Origin: Dicyema japonicum
Taxonomy: Eukaryota; Dicyemida; Rhombozoa; Dicyemidae
Reading direction: 5' to 3'
Assembly (NCBI GenBank): GCA_011109175.1
Contig: RDEW01000082.1
Coordinates: 62,001 to 126,000, forward strand
Length of the DNA stretch: 64,000 nt
The notes beneath the pieces are model-generated. The model had not been told where the DNA came from. It saw only the letters and a list, made by a program, of their open reading frames with translations, and did not search any database. Positions within the stretch are counted from its first letter, which is position 1. Every line of letters starts with the position of its first letter. Shown here one piece after another: positions 25,340 through 38,000 of the stretch. The position numbers and the translations under genes are program-made.

Positions 25340-25800
25340 TGTTTGCTAGGACCACCGATGCCGCTGCGTAAAAATAATCGATGCGAAGGGATTACACCCG
25401 CTGTCCTGCAGATGCAGAAGAAGTGTCGGGAGAGGACCACGTCATGCCGCTCTGAAAGATTTTATCGTCAGAGCTCTAAAGGCTACAGGCTTCTCGTCAC
25501 AGCTTGAACCCGTAGGTTTCGATCGAGGCACGAATTTGGAACCTCCTTAAATCGATTCAGACATATGGAGCAGCAATAGCTGAAAACCTAAAAATCAAAA
25601 AATATTCTTGCCTCGGAGACCGGTGCTGCTTTACTCCTGTTGCGGTCGAGTCATCAGGGGCCGTTGGTCCAATGACGGCTGAGTTCTTGCGCGAACTTTT
25701 GAAAAAGAGGGGATCAACGAGAAAAGTTCTGGTTTAGACAAAGGATTGAATTAGCCATACTCCAAAGGGAACTCATCTACACAGCAGGATTCCTCAATTA
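25340..25800 (+). mobile_element. LINE family A C-terminal part
   Basis: Two adjoining pieces in different frames. The first covers a CxGITPAVLQMQKK / ALKDFIVRALKATGFSSQLEP region. The second reads TPVAVESSGAVGPMTAEFLR, ELLKKRGSTRK, then FRQRIELAILQRELIYTAGF. The same segment is present inverted at about 43870-44400. Confidence 0.7.
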
Positions 25801-25869
25801 ACATTTGTTTCTTTATCAATTTTAAACCACATTTTATTTAACCAACAATAAAAAGTTAATATTTAATAA

Positions 25870-26185
25870 TCAACAACCTTCCTCTCCAGCCTCCTCAGGC
25901 AGGTTCGATTCTGGTTGCTGAAACAACGCCGAGAGCGCCTTGTCCAATTGAATCCTCTGCCCATATGGCATCTCCGGGCTCTGCCTCTTAAACCCCAGTG
26001 TCAGACTCTCTAGGATCCGCTTTAATACAGTGGACTGTAGATAGTCCCGGAGCTTCTATCTGCCCCCCCCCCAACTGCTTCAGATAACCCTTGTGGTACT
26101 TTGTTGCAATTCCTTCCCACGTCATTACTATTGGAATAACAAGGACCTTGCAACCAAGCATCTGCCCCATCTCGTTTGCAAGCAA
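25870..26185 (-). mobile_element. LINE C-terminus (VIPIVMTWEG type)
   Basis: The minus frame from 26185 reads LANEMGQMLGCKVLVIPIVM, TWEGIATKYHKGYLKQLGGG. This is the terminal domain of another LINE group. The same segment occurs in direct sense at 43500-43820, as part of an inverted duplication. Confidence 0.65.
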
Positions 26186-26218
26186 ATCATTGAATCCTCC
26201 ACCTATTCATCACAGCCA

Positions 26219-27500
26219 CTACAAAGATGAATCCTCCTTTAGATGAATCCTCCACCGATTCATCACAGCCACTACAAAGCTGATGTACCACACGGATAAA
26301 TATGTTACTCGTTGCAACCAAATGTAATCTTGTAAAAATTTACAAAATTGCAATTTGAGTGGATTAAAAAAAACATTAAGTTCTTCTCTTAACTCAAAAA
26401 AACGAGCCAAAATTTTACCTCTCGATAACCACCTTACTTGAGTATGTAATATAAGAGATGTATGATTACATCCCATTTCTTTACATAATACTTTTAATAG
26501 AGGAGATTGTAAGGGCCGTGATTGTATATAATTTATCATTTTTATAAAATCATTTATAAACAATTTTAACGAGGATTGAATATTTTTAGAAACAAGAGCA
26601 TAACGATGTAAAATACAATGCGAGCTTGAACACTCCGGAGATACTTGCTTTATACGGGATACTGCTCCAGCAACCTTGAGCACCGTCAGTGCAAACATCA
26701 ATAAATTTTTCCCAACATAATTCCCGAGAAATCATATATTCATCGATTGCGATGAAAATTTATTGACCAGTTGTGTTTATTTCAAGAGATTTTTAAACAA
26801 TAGAAGTCAGGTAGTTGCCGCCCTTACTGCGTGGCTGTTCCCTCTCAAAATTGCGAGCGAAATTCGCTCAAATAGCAAGCGGCGTTCACGGAGATCTCCA
26901 GTGCATGAGGTGATCCGGTTTCCAAGACGTCCGAAAAACTCGAGTGTAGAGGGGGAGTAGGATCCGGAAGTCTCCATAGCAAGGGGAACAAATTTGACAT
27001 CATCGGGAAGGTCGACGTATTTAACGAGTTTGGCCTTCTCAAGAGATTTACAAAATAAAGAATTTTTTGCAGTGTAGAATCAAACAAATAACAAACAAAA
27101 ACTAATAATATTGGTAATCCTTCAACATCAGTTGATTCGTCAAACTGAATAAAAAAATAATCAGAATTTTTAAGCGGGAAATTAATTGATCTTCAATGTC
27201 ATTGGAAAGATCATCAATGCGTGTTTTACAGTGCTATTAGAAAACTGAATCGAATTAATTTTTGAGAATTATCATCCCCATAAAAGATAGATGAAATATT
27301 TTTGAGACAAGGTTTTACTAAAGATTCCGCTATAATGTGAGCTTGTCTATTTTTTGCAATAGGTAACTTATTTAGGATCAATTAACAATTATAATCAACT
27401 TCATAGCTTCAGTGGCTTTTAAATTTTCATCTTTTTTTAAGTTTTTCATCGACTCTTTCAATTTTCTAAAAGCAGCAAGCATTTTTTCAAAAAAAATGGA
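26219..27500 (-). mobile_element. hAT transposase remnant (ZBED5/GTF2IRD2-like) with nested LINE end
   Basis: The minus frame 26701-26219 reads GAVSRIKQVSPECSSSHCIL, LVSKNIQSSLKLFINDFIKM, INYIQSRPLQSPLLKVLCKE, then LHTQVRWLSRGKILARFFEL. This is a diagnostic block of hAT-derived ZBED5/GTF2IRD2-like proteins. The N-terminal part (MLAAFRKLKESMKNLKK..., IDDLSNDIEDQLI) lies at 27110-27500. Between them, at about 26820-27075, a LINE family A end is inserted (DDVKFVPLAMETSGSYSP, ERRLLFERISLAILRGN). Confidence 0.75.
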
Positions 27501-27565
27501 TCTTTGTTTTTCAATTCTTTGTGTTGAACAACGAGATGTCGATGGAGCTTAGATGGTACTAATGT

Positions 27566-28506
27566 CTATTTTGACATAATTTTGAAAGACCACCGCTCCG
27601 TCATTCTGAAAGCCTTCTTTTGAACGTCCTCAATCTTCTTAGTGTTCGTCCATGATAATGAAGGTCTCCACGAAGCACACGCGTACGAGAAGCATGGTTC
27701 GATGTATTGCTTGTAAATGTTCATCAAGACTGGGTGGGTACCTGTCTTCCATATTCCAGATAAACATTTTAATACATTGATCCTCTTCTCGTACTTCAGA
27801 ACAATGTTTGCCACGTGTGGTGACAAACATAGGTGTGCATAAAGTGTCACGCCCAGGATCTTCTGACATTTGGTGAAGGGGATTTCAATGTTGTCCAATT
27901 TTAACTTGGCACTCATTTTCCTCAACCTTTTGTCCGAAGTAAACATAGACGTGACCGACTTTCTGGAATTTATCGCGAGTCGGTTCTTCATTACCCAGGC
28001 GTTGAGTCGGTCCAGGTTAATTTGTAATCTTTCTGTAGCATTTTGGATATCCCGATCACGCGAGGCCAAACAATGTCGTCTGCATATGAAAGTAGAACAT
28101 TGTTATTGGATTCCGGTGTCGGGAGGTCTGCCAGGTATAAATTGAATAAGGCGGGGGATAAAGGAGATCCTTGGGGGACACCGTTTGGGAGAAGACGTGC
28201 AACTGATTTCAGTCCTCCGAGGCATACACGTCCCCTTCGTCCACTTAAAAAATTTGTTATCCAAATTTTAAACTTCCCCGGGATCTCGGACTGGAAAATT
28301 TTCTTTGATAATATTTTTCTCGAAATAGAATCAAAAACCTTGTTAATACCAATGGAACATAAGACTGTTTTCAAATGCCTTGGTTTGTTTGAAAAACCAT
28401 CTCTAATGAAGTTGGTTAATTTCTGTAGGTACGTTGATGTAGAACAATCGCTCTTGAATCCGTGTTGAAAATTGACGGGTAAATGCCATAATGGAAATTC
28501 ATACAA
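27566..28506 (-). mobile_element. Jockey-like LINE reverse transcriptase fragment
   Basis: On the minus strand: NFQHGFKSDCSTSTYLQKLT, VFDSISRKILSKKIF, NGVPQGSPLSPALFNLYLAD, LLSYADDIVW. After a frameshift near 28030 come LDRLNAWVMKNRLAINSRKS and YIEPCFSYACASW. These are reverse transcriptase motifs in order, including the PQGSPLSP block and the YADD active site. The 5' part of the element is absent. Confidence 0.88.
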
Positions 28507-28563
28507 TTATATTATAAAATTAAAAAAGTTTATTTTGATAAATAATTAATTAAAATATTACAA

Positions 28564-29556
28564 ATGTTTACAAAACGTTCCCTTGTGAGACTGTTTCGCA
28601 TTGCCCTAATAAAACAAAACTGGGACCGAGCTTTCAGGATTTATCTCTGCCTTTTAAAACGGGTTAACTTCGGGAAAGTCTCAGTCATACAAGTAAGAGA
28701 AATAATAATATTAGTGCGGATATTTTCTCACTAAATTCTCCACCAACCTCAAAGAGACAGATAACCACAACATTATTCGGTACGTCATTTTTTTAAATTC
28801 AAAGTCACCTCATGGAGTTCTCTCCAAAGTTCAAGTGTGTGTTTACCAACATACGGGTCAGCAATTCCCTACACAACAACGCCTTCCACGAGGCTGTTCA
28901 AATTGTCGGACGCAGCAAAGCACGTGATTTGGCAAGAATCAAATGTCTCGCCTATTTTGGTCTCTACAGTGTTTCAGAAGACAGATCCCTAAGAACAAAG
29001 GCCATATTGGCTTACAAGAGCTTGTTCAAGAGGTCGAGACCCTCACTTTCAATGGCATTGAATTTTGCCCAACTTTTATTCGACGAGAAAGCCTGGAAGT
29101 CTCTTCACACCTTCACCAGCGATTTTCTCAAGGACCATTCCAATTGGCTGGGAGCATATCAGCTACATTCAATCGCCTCTGAACACGTGGGTCGTTCTCG
29201 TGAAGTTATCATACCTAAAGAGTTTAAACCCTTCTGGTTGAGTAGTAAAGGAACTCTGGAAATAGCAGGTGGGGACCATTCTGAGACAGTGGAAGACCTG
29301 GCAGATTACCTTAGCTACCGAAAGAACATGGGAGATGTAGAGAAGTGGAGTAGATTATTGGCGTATCTGAGAGATTTGGAAACATTGTTATTGTAAGTTA
29401 GAGTGATTGTAGAAGCAAGGATCACTGTTGTTCGAGAAGTGGTGGATATATTTGCATTATTGTGGTTATATCGATAGGGATTGTGGGGAGTTGGTGGAAA
29501 TTAAGACCGAAATTAGAGGATTATTGAAGAATTTGTGTAAAGTGGGGGATGTCTGA
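28564..29556 (+). CDS. Helical-repeat protein, possibly TAF1A-like
   Basis: About 308 residues after removing introns 28693-28714 (22 nt) and 28780-28804 (25 nt). The protein starts MFTKRSLVRLFRIALIKQNW, DRAFRIYLCLLKRVNF and continues through a 194-codon exon rich in short helices (LSMALNFAQLLFDEKAWKSL). It ends EKWWIYLHYCGYIDRDCGEL...LLKNLCKVGDV. The order (ALIKQNWDRA near the N-terminus, EKWSRLLAYL and EKWW near the end) recalls TAF1A, a subunit of the RNA polymerase I factor SL1, but similarity is weak. The last junction (about 29394-29413) is off by one base in every GT-AG choice, so a one-base indel is likely. A 24-nt GT-AG stretch at 29242-29265 could be a further in-frame intron. Confidence 0.6.
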
Positions 29557-30144
29557 CTGTTTTATCATATTGTAATAATTTTGCTTCAACTCAGTCAAAT
29601 TTAATATCTTTGGCAAGCAGCCACTCAGACAACTATATAATGTACTTTTCTTTCTTGGTTTGTTCTCTTCTTTTTCTCTGGCGGAGTCATTGGATCCACC
29701 TTAGTAAGGAGACTCCCATTGCCTGGCCGACATTCAAAAGGATCCATCTATTCACTCCACCAAGAGACAACTCCATTCTCTGGCGACGAGTTCTGGAATC
29801 GACTTCAGCTTCCCGGACAACGCCATATGGATCAATCTGCTTGGGTGAAGGTTCGGCTTGAACGCGTCAGGATCAAAAAATTGGTTAGTTTGGTTTTACC
29901 CTTGGTCTGGTGATCTTGGCCTTTCTCAATAGCTTCCAAATCTTTACTTTTCTATCAGGATCTCACATACTCGCCGAAATATCGCGTTACAGAAAGAAGG
30001 ACATGGGAGATAATTCGTGCCCTTGTTTTTGTTTGTTTTTCTACACATGTCCTGTCCTAACCAAATTAGTCTTGTGGGATGAGTGATACAGTTGTTATGC
30101 GAAATTATTAAAAACTGAAGGACTAAGAACTACCACATTCTGAA
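29557..30144. other. Unresolved sequence, possible exons
   Basis: Plus-strand open stretches at 29610-29861 and 29719-29913 include a hydrophobic run (VLFFLGLFSSFSLA) and FWNRLQLPGQRHMDQSAWVK. No set of mini-introns joins them into a protein I recognise. Confidence 0.25.
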
Positions 30145-30456
30145 ATGGAGTCAGTTGCCTTCTTTCAGAAGGTTGGAATTTTCCCGAAAGAAAAGAACTG
30201 CCGTAAAAAACATTTGATGACCCTTCTCCATCAGCGGGAGAATACAACATGGGTGTGCGATAAAAGCGGGTGTCGAACTTATAGTTCTCTCAGAAACGGT
30301 GTAATAAGAGAGTACTTTATTTTTAGGTACGTGGTTTCAAGGCACGACAGTTTCGTAACAAACCTGTATTCGTTTCATATATATGTGGAGCTACGACAGA
30401 CAAACAATTTTATGATGTCGGCGTCAACTGGAATGGATCAAACGCACGATTTGTAA
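30145..30456 (+). mobile_element. Merlin/ISXO2-like transposase N-terminal fragment
   Basis: The 103-codon frame reads MESVAFFQKVGIFPKEKNC, then MTLLHQRENTTWVCDKSGCR, TYSSLRNG. This resembles the N-terminal zinc-binding module of Merlin/ISXO2-type transposases (a WxCxxxxC core followed by SxRxG). The catalytic part is not attached. Confidence 0.55.
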
Positions 30457-30579
30457 TTAGTCTCACTCCCTGCGAGAGGTTTGAGCTGATTATTTAGCTA
30501 ATCGTCCCAACACACTGATTGGTATTAGTCTATTGCTAGATTTTGACTGGGAAAATGTGTCTGTGCATTCCCTATGCCA

Positions 30580-31240
30580 AATCAGAAATTTCCCCAGGAG
30601 AAAGGGAAGACTTATTCCTTCGGGCCGCTTTCCACGATGCCCAAAATTCTGACCTGTAAGAAGGATTGTGATATTAGCGGTATCTTCAATTGACTTGGAA
30701 ATAATTTCGTTAAAATTCTCAAGGTTTTTCGGAAAGAGGTAACAAGAAAAGGAACTTCCAAGTCATTAATCTCGGATGGAATAAATGATTCTTCAGGAGG
30801 ACAAAGCAATATGAATTAAACTCGAACAACGTAGCAGTGAGTCTACTAATCTCCGGTAGTTTCTTATTCAGAATATGATGGATATTCCCCGTGGAAAAGG
30901 GGGAGCTTAATATAAATAACATGCACGGGCAACCTCGTCAACAATCAAAGCAAAAAGAAGTGGACCAAGAGGATCACCTCGTTAGATCTTAGTCGGTGAT
31001 TTAATATCAATAAGTGAGTTGGACTACCGTTTGCGAGGTCGGGCTCTCATCAAAACGATTCAAGTGTCTGATCTTTCTCATCGAACTGGAAACTTACAGC
31101 TTTACAATGACTCCCGGCTTATCCTCTTTACAATCGGTCACAAAGGAGCGGCATGACAGATTCGCAGCAGTCACGGACACTTACTCTGAGTATCACTGTT
31201 TCAGTTCACATGAAGATCATCAATAAAGCGCAAGCATGAA
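30580..31240 (-). mobile_element. LINE family A reverse transcriptase fragment
   Basis: Around 30910-30990 the minus strand reads RGDPLGPLLFALIVDEVARA, the QQGDPLGP motif of the family A reverse transcriptase. Flanking frames are broken. Confidence 0.6.
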
Positions 31241-32109
31241 AGCTTTGAGGCATATCTACGGTAAAGCTTCCACAAACAATTAGCTTGACTTCGCCTCCTG
31301 GCTTCGAGAAATGAAACAATAAGGTGAACAAAAGAGTTCATGAGCTAAGAAAAAGATGTTTCTGGTTGTAAACAGGTTTATGGAACAGACTAAGACACCA
31401 ACTCACAACTCTCTGAGAAAGATACCAACTCACAACTCTCTTCCACCAAATTGCTGATGACTAGAATCTCAAAGAAAGGGGCAGATTGCATTGGAAATAA
31501 CGGAAACACAAGAAATCCGTCAGGACAGTCACTAATTTAGTTTGACGGTTATTACAGCCTATCTTTATACAACTCTGCGTTTCAGACCCAGCTAGACATA
31601 CAACTACTCTGACAGGAACTAGAAAGATGACTTTGGGAACCCAGTCTACATACAATCAAATTGACTACAGCCTCTGTGGAAGAGATAAGTCCGGCTTACT
31701 GGCCCAGGGAGATTAAAGTCAGTAAAGTTAGATTTCATGTTTTATAAAATTGTTAAAAATTATTATTATATTGTAGATTAAATCAAAGTATTAAAGATGG
31801 AATGCGTGAAAAGATGCATACTCAAATATTCTGATGGCAGCAAAAAGAATGGAAGAAATTTGTAATTGGAAATACAAGACAATGGTGGACTCACAAGGAA
31901 ATCTTATTAGCAATTTATGTGGCAGATTTGTAATTTCAAAAAAAACAATTTTTATGAATCGCATCGATCGTCTAAGATGACAGGTTGCCAACAGTTTTAA
32001 CAATTCCAAACCTCCCGAATAAACCGTCGAATGGGTTACTCCCTAGCACAGGTTGAACAGTAATTAATCATGCCAATATACAAAGGTATCCTTTATAATA
32101 AAACTTCAT
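31241..32109. other. No gene recognised
   Basis: Probably repeat-derived. A small imperfect tandem duplication ('accaactcacaactctct') lies at 31390-31440. No conserved frame is found. Confidence 0.4.
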
Positions 32110-32800
32110 CTTGAATTCTGTCCATTTTTTGTGGAGTAATAAAATGGCAAGGCAGTTCGGTGACGTCCAAAAAAATTAAATCCACCGGATTGGATAAAAA
32201 CTTTAGTTCTGTCATCCTTCTAAATACCCTGCGGAAGATCCTTGCCCTGGTCGTACTTAATCGGATCCAAGAGCCAGTGGACGGGTACTTGGGCCAAAGT
32301 CATAGTGTTTTCAGGATTTGGAGATCAACAGCTGATGTGGTATGGTGCCATAGGTGGGACTACGCTATTCAGTAAAAATTCCAAATTTAAATACCTTCGA
32401 GATCTCCGGAAGTATACAGCGACGATACTATGGAAATTGTTTACGTCGATGATGACTTTCAAAAAGGCTCGACTCCTTTCATTAAAAGTAACTTCGGTCT
32501 CTTTTGGGACTAAAGTGGAAAATGCGAGTAAGAAGTGAAGCATTATACAAAGGATGCTCGTCTGGACCTCTGCACCTGATCATGAAGATGGGGTGGAAAC
32601 TGTTTGGTCACATTCTAAGAATGGAGGGAGGCAAGCCAACAAACAGCATCATAGAATAATTCTTATAAACATCTGGGGTAAAGTTCCGAGGTCATCCGCG
32701 TACAACGCTTCTCAAATTTCTGAATAGTTACCTGGGACGGTGATAAGCTGGCAGTATGCGGAACTGGCATCGGACAGTATTGTTTCATCATCTAATTTCC
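32110..32800 (+). mobile_element. RTE-like LINE fragment
   Basis: The plus strand reads VILLNTLRKILALVVLNRIQ, then DGYLGQSHSVF and STADVVWCHRW, a conserved palm segment of RTE-like reverse transcriptases. A broken C-terminal piece (FGHILRMEGGKPTNS-like) follows near 32600-32650. Confidence 0.7.
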
Positions 32801-33408
32801 TCTTTTGATTTATCAGTGATTTCACTTAGACTGGATAGTCCGGTGATAAATATTGTTGATTTTTAGTAGTCGTCTTGTACAAATCTTTTCGATAATATCC
32901 TTAGATAAGTTAGGAGTGCATCTTAGATGAGGTCTCTTGGGCTGCGATTTTTGTCGGCAGTCAATAACCTCGTTAAAAATTTTCACGGAGGCATCATTGA
33001 TTTTAAGTTATAAAGTTGAATGACGTTCAGTAATCTCCTACTTTTTGAGACCCGGAGTTCTGTTGGATGCCAGCAGCAAGAATTAGGAGGATCCAACCAG
33101 ATTTTTTGGAGGAAAAACTCTGCACCTGTTCAGTAGTCACCGTCATCCAGTCCGTCTCCCTGAGGTTAAAGAACGAGGTGATACAAGATTAATTCCGATT
33201 CTTTTAGTTTCCGTAGTGAAACTTGTATACAATTTTCGCCATGTGAAATGAACCACAGAAAATCGATTTGACCTATAAGTTATGTATGCATTTAAATTAC
33301 CGTTAAACCATTTCTAAGACCATTTCTAATATTTTATGATGAATTAAATATAATTAATTTAATTAAAAAAAATATAATTTTGAAAATAACTGTTCTCTTG
33401 TTGTTTTG
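32801..33408. other. No gene recognised
   Basis: Repeat-like sequence to about 33250, then very AT-rich DNA directly upstream of the SmE gene, which may hold its promoter. Confidence 0.4.
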
Positions 33409-33717
33409 ATGAATACCAAAGTACAAAAAATATCAATTCAGCCAGTGGTTGTAATATAATATTAATAATTTAGAATCAACTCTTTAAATGTCTACAGACT
33501 GTAACCCACGTGTTAATATTATTAGAGAGCAAAGACAGTGGTAATCCTAACAGATAGTATTTATCATCGTATTGAAGGCTATATTGTTGGATTTGACGAG
33601 TTTATGAACATTGTGTTGGTTGATGCCTTCGAACTCAACACAAAAACATCATCCAGAAAGTCTTTGGGCAGAGTTCTTCTCAAGGGAGACACCATCAGCA
33701 TTGTCTACATGGATTAA
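33409..33717 (+). CDS. SNRPE: Small nuclear ribonucleoprotein E (SmE)
   Basis: Sm-ring subunit of the spliceosomal snRNPs, nuclear. Three exons give 85 residues against about 92 in other animals: MNTKVQKISIQPV, NQLFKCLQT, then RAKTVVILTDSIYHRIEG, YIVGFDEFMNIVLVDAFEL, KSLGRVLLKGDTISIVYMD. Introns are 33448-33473 (26 nt) and 33501-33525 (25 nt), both GT-AG. The Sm1 motif (RIEGYIVGFDEFMNIVL) and Sm2 motif (GRVLLKGD) are intact and there are no frameshifts. The C-terminus is shortened. It is flanked by LINE fragments. Confidence 0.95.
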
Positions 33718-34185
33718 TTCTCTTTCTTATTCTTTCTCTGTTTTTATGTAAAATAACCACGTGGTGGTCTTATTTGCCCTATTTGTCTACCAACATTGGC
33801 TTTGATAAAAAATGTCAAATATTAGTTAATCTAGTTTCCCTCTCCCAATTGCCTTCATCATTGATTTTTCAGAGAATGTCAACTGAGTAAGCCAAACGAA
33901 GTTGTCTAGCAAGAATTCATGACAAACACTATCGAGGGCTCTATATATTAGATATTCGACCTTTAGATGGTACTTATAGTCACATGCTCTAACTATCTAA
34001 AGTTTAGGTAGGATGATCATTTCCGCAGGTCGGTTCAGAGAGCCCCTTAAACAATGCTCTCTATAATCCTTGGCATAAAAAATTTGCCATTTACTCATTG
34101 GGCTTTTCTTTGCTTTCTACGGGTTAGATGCCATTCAGATGATTGACAACTTGCAATCGACTGGGATGTGCCACTTTTTAAATTC
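33718..34185. other. No gene recognised
   Basis: 3' flank of SNRPE followed by sequence of repeat character. No frame can be supported. Confidence 0.4.
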
Positions 34186-35000
34186 TCATAAAACTAGATA
34201 AGGAAAAAATAGAAATTCCCAAAATTGTAATTGGTTTTTTAATGGTCTAGGCTTATTTTGAATGGGGATTGCTGTAGTCACATTGAAAAGTTTCTCAAAA
34301 TGTGTGGCAATTACCTCCGCTTGCTTTTTAGTATTCAGTAATGTCTTGGCATTTTTGTCTTTGATGATTATTCGTTCATTCCTGTTTGTGTGGCGCAGTA
34401 AACGAGCGGCCATATACATTTGTGAATTATATTTTTGTTTGATACTTTATTGATTTTGCAAAATAGTTCTTTTTGGTGAAATGTCTTGTTCAGTCTGCTG
34501 ATTTTTCAACGGATTTGGTCCCTTTGCCTCTAAAGGACTTTTTTCTTGTTATAGTCTTTTTCGTTTAGTTTTTTTGTATGGATTTCTTTTAACTCCTTTG
34601 CTAACTCCTTAACTAGTTCTGTATGTATCGTCCAACCCTTACTGGCCATCTGATGGTACTGGCTTGCTGCTTCGTTTATTATATACTTTGTGTGATCCCA
34701 CGAAATTTCTACTGTTGGGTCCTTCAGATGAGAGCAGATGTATTTTTAGTAATTTTTGAGAATACGGTGTCGCACAAGAACAGTTTGTTTGCCGTGCAGA
34801 AATGGTCAAGTATGGTCGCAGGCAAGTTTATTTTCCCACGTCCGTGTCATCCCATTAAAGTATCTTCTGAATTCTTTTTTGTTCCGATTTTCGCATTCAG
34901 ATCGCCAGCAATGAATATCAGTGAGGACGACTCGACTCAGGTTTTTTGCCACTCTTCTACAGTGTGGTGCATATACATTTATAATTGTTAGTCAAAATTA
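34186..35000 (-). mobile_element. RTE-like LINE, endonuclease-to-RT linker region
   Basis: The minus strand reads MYMAARLLRHTNRNERIIIK, NAKTLLNTKKQAEVIATHFE, KLFNVTTA. This is the linker before the reverse transcriptase in RTE-type LINEs. Pieces nearer 34900-35000 resemble the end of the endonuclease domain. The copy is broken. Confidence 0.65.
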
Positions 35001-35028
35001 AAAATTTATTTATAACAATAAAATCGTT

Positions 35029-38000
35029 CTAAAGTCCAGCGGATATGATCGAGTGGCTGTTACCTCTGACTACTGCCAGGGATATCCTTTGGAAAAGCCA
35101 CTCGGTTTCCCGACGCTCCCTCGAGGCTTTGGTCAATAGACACCCAAGTGCTCTAAGGAAAGAGACCGTCTTGGGGCCAAAGACTCCGCTCGTCTCGACG
35201 ACCACTGGCTGTACATGGAAACTTGTTAGTCTATTTTTAGTGGAACATTGGTTGTTCAGATGGATCTGTATTATGCAGATCCTGTCATTCACCCGCCAAA
35301 TGCGACTGATGTCAGATGATAGTTTTTTTGTGAATGGCAAATCCATGACCTTAGTGTTTTGAGTCACTGGGTAGGCATATTAATCGATATTTTTCATGGT
35401 TTTCATCGAGATAGTACGTAATTTTCGTCTCTTGTATACAGCCAATAGAAACGTTATATTTTTCTAGGTCATCGCAGTGTATTTCTTGACTAAGGCTTAG
35501 ATATTTCTCTAGCATTGAACGTAAGAAGCTTTAGGGCAAGCATATTCTTTTGTATCTTGTGCTTTCTAGACATTTTTATTAACCGTTGTACAGAGAAGAA
35601 ACGAGGCACGTCACCACCTTATGACTCCTTGTGAGATAAATAAAAGTAATGTTCTAATGAGAGGCCAAATTAACGTAAAAATTTACTTTACTTTAATTTT
35701 TTTATTTAACCTTAAGATCACCAGGACAGATAGGTCAAACTAATTAGGTGATCCCAGCCTCCAACATCCGAACTCTCTTCATTTGGTCTTCTGATGATCC
35801 AACCGCATTCCGGAAGCGCCTTCTCTTCCTTCTGCAAAGAAATTCAATCGACGTGCACTTTTTTATTACCAACGAAATTTTTCTGCATGGGCTATTTTTT
35901 ACTTCAGTGGGTTTTCCTTGGCCATTCTTCAACATTGCCTTTTCAGAAACGAGGCCGCTAATGGGGATGTCCGTGTGGTGCATAATTTTCCGCCTGAGGG
36001 AGTTCAAACGGTCCACTCTCGAAGAGGGATTCGCAAATCTCCAGGCGGAGCAGGCATATTCAATGGTAGGTACGATGACTTGTTGATAGACCTTGCTGAC
36101 GCAAGCAGCAGGGGGGAAGGGGTCTTCTTTATCATCCCATTCAGAATGTTCCATTTCCGAAAATTCTTGGCAAGCATCTCCTTCATATAAAGAGAGGGAA
36201 CGTCTTTTGTTTTTCTGGGCTTTAGAATTGGCGTAATCAGGGAGTTTTTCCATATATTAGGTAGCTTATGGTAGTTGATAGAGTCGTTGTACAGTCTTGA
36301 TAGTATGGCCCGTACCTGAGGTCCAAGGTGTTTGAGGTGAATAGTGCAAATACCGTCGGGACCACAAGCACGAGTGGGACGTAGAATTTAATAGCCTTGT
36401 CAACATCATGGAGGGGTGAAGAAGATGGAATACGGTTATTGTTGCGGAAATGAAAATCGAAAATCGGCACTCATGGGTTGACAAACTTTCAATCCAAGTC
36501 TGATGGAGACTCCGGTGCGGACCGTTTCATCGTCTCGGTGAGTTCCCACGTTTCCAATGGGTAGGGCATTGATCTAAGCCCCGCTCCACTCGCATCTTGC
36601 AGTTAAAAGACAGGCTCGTCGGTGTTGGTTACATATTTTCAAAAGCCTCTCGTATTTATCCTCGCAGACAGACTCATAAAGGTCTCTCTGCCCGGTTGTT
36701 TGACTTTAGGGTGTACCAAATCTTCGATCTTTGACGACTCTGATGGGAGCTGGAGAATCATCATGATCAAATTCTGATTGGAGTCCAGTGAGGATTGATA
36801 TGCCGGGTGTGCTAAATCAGATGGTGAGAGAATTCCGAGTCCAGCAAAGCGAACGGGCAAGGTCGCTTGTTCCCATCCTTGTTCGTCGAATTCGACATTA
36901 GTAATACGTTCTGTCGTAGACCGGAATAGGGAGTCAATCGCCCCGAGTTGTTGCATTTTCAGGTAACATGGAGCTCCTCGAAGGACGTAATTTAATTTCT
37001 GCGTGGAAAAAGCGTTTTTCATGAGAAAAAGAGAGGTATGTGCATCCAGCATCCCAAGGCGTAAAAAGGTTTTTCTTAGTTGCTGTTCTTTAGCCAACAG
37101 AGTGTCGTTAATTCCAGTTTCAGCCAGAGGGCATCCAAGTATTTCCAAATGATCCGGCTCGATTTCCGATTTTAGGAATAAACCCCCGAAACATTAATAG
37201 GATCTGATTCCATTCATATCGGGAGAATCCATAATTAACAATTTCGCATTTGGATGCGTTTAGCATTAAACCAAGCGTATCCAATTGGGTTAGTAATCTC
37301 TGTAGACAGTCATATACATTGTTAGGATGATTCCCAGGGTACAATCATCCAAATACCACACGTTCAGCGGAGTAGTAAGGCATCTCATGACACGGTCGAC
37401 ACCGAGCAGAACAGTGCCGGTCCTAGTAGGTCTCCTTGCTGAACCACACGACGAGGGAATGAAGTATTTCCCATGTACAAGACTGGACGGTTTTCCATAC
37501 GAACAATGAACATAATTATATATAGACGGGTAATGGGTAAGACAATCTTCCAAAATTACATCGCGTCGTATGGTATTGAAGGCGTTTTTTATGTCAATCT
37601 TGAGGACCACACAGGGCATGTTCGTTCTGTTTCCAGTAAACATCCGAACGGCATGAACCGCCGCATCACATCCACCAGGAGTACCGACCCCTACTTGGGT
37701 TGGTCGCATTTGTTTGACAAGCATCGGAAGGATTGCTCTGCTAGCAAGTTTAGAAGCCATCAACGAAAAACAAACCCAAAGCAATAGGACGAATTCCTCC
37801 TCCACATTTATCAAAGGCAATTAACTTGGCGGAAAACATAATATGACGGATTGCTTCTGGTAATCTTCCGGAAAGCATTCTGTTGATTAACCTCGTTATA
37901 GCCGATAATAGCCGAACACCAGAGTTCCCCGTATTCTGATCAATTAGGTCTTTTAGGTGTCCTGGACGGAGTCCGTCAAGTCCCCACTGCTGCTTGGGGC

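Noticed and set aside
30145-30456. Bacterial contamination, because of the ISXO2-like fragment
   Set aside because: Related Merlin transposons are common in animals, and the surrounding DNA is eukaryotic.
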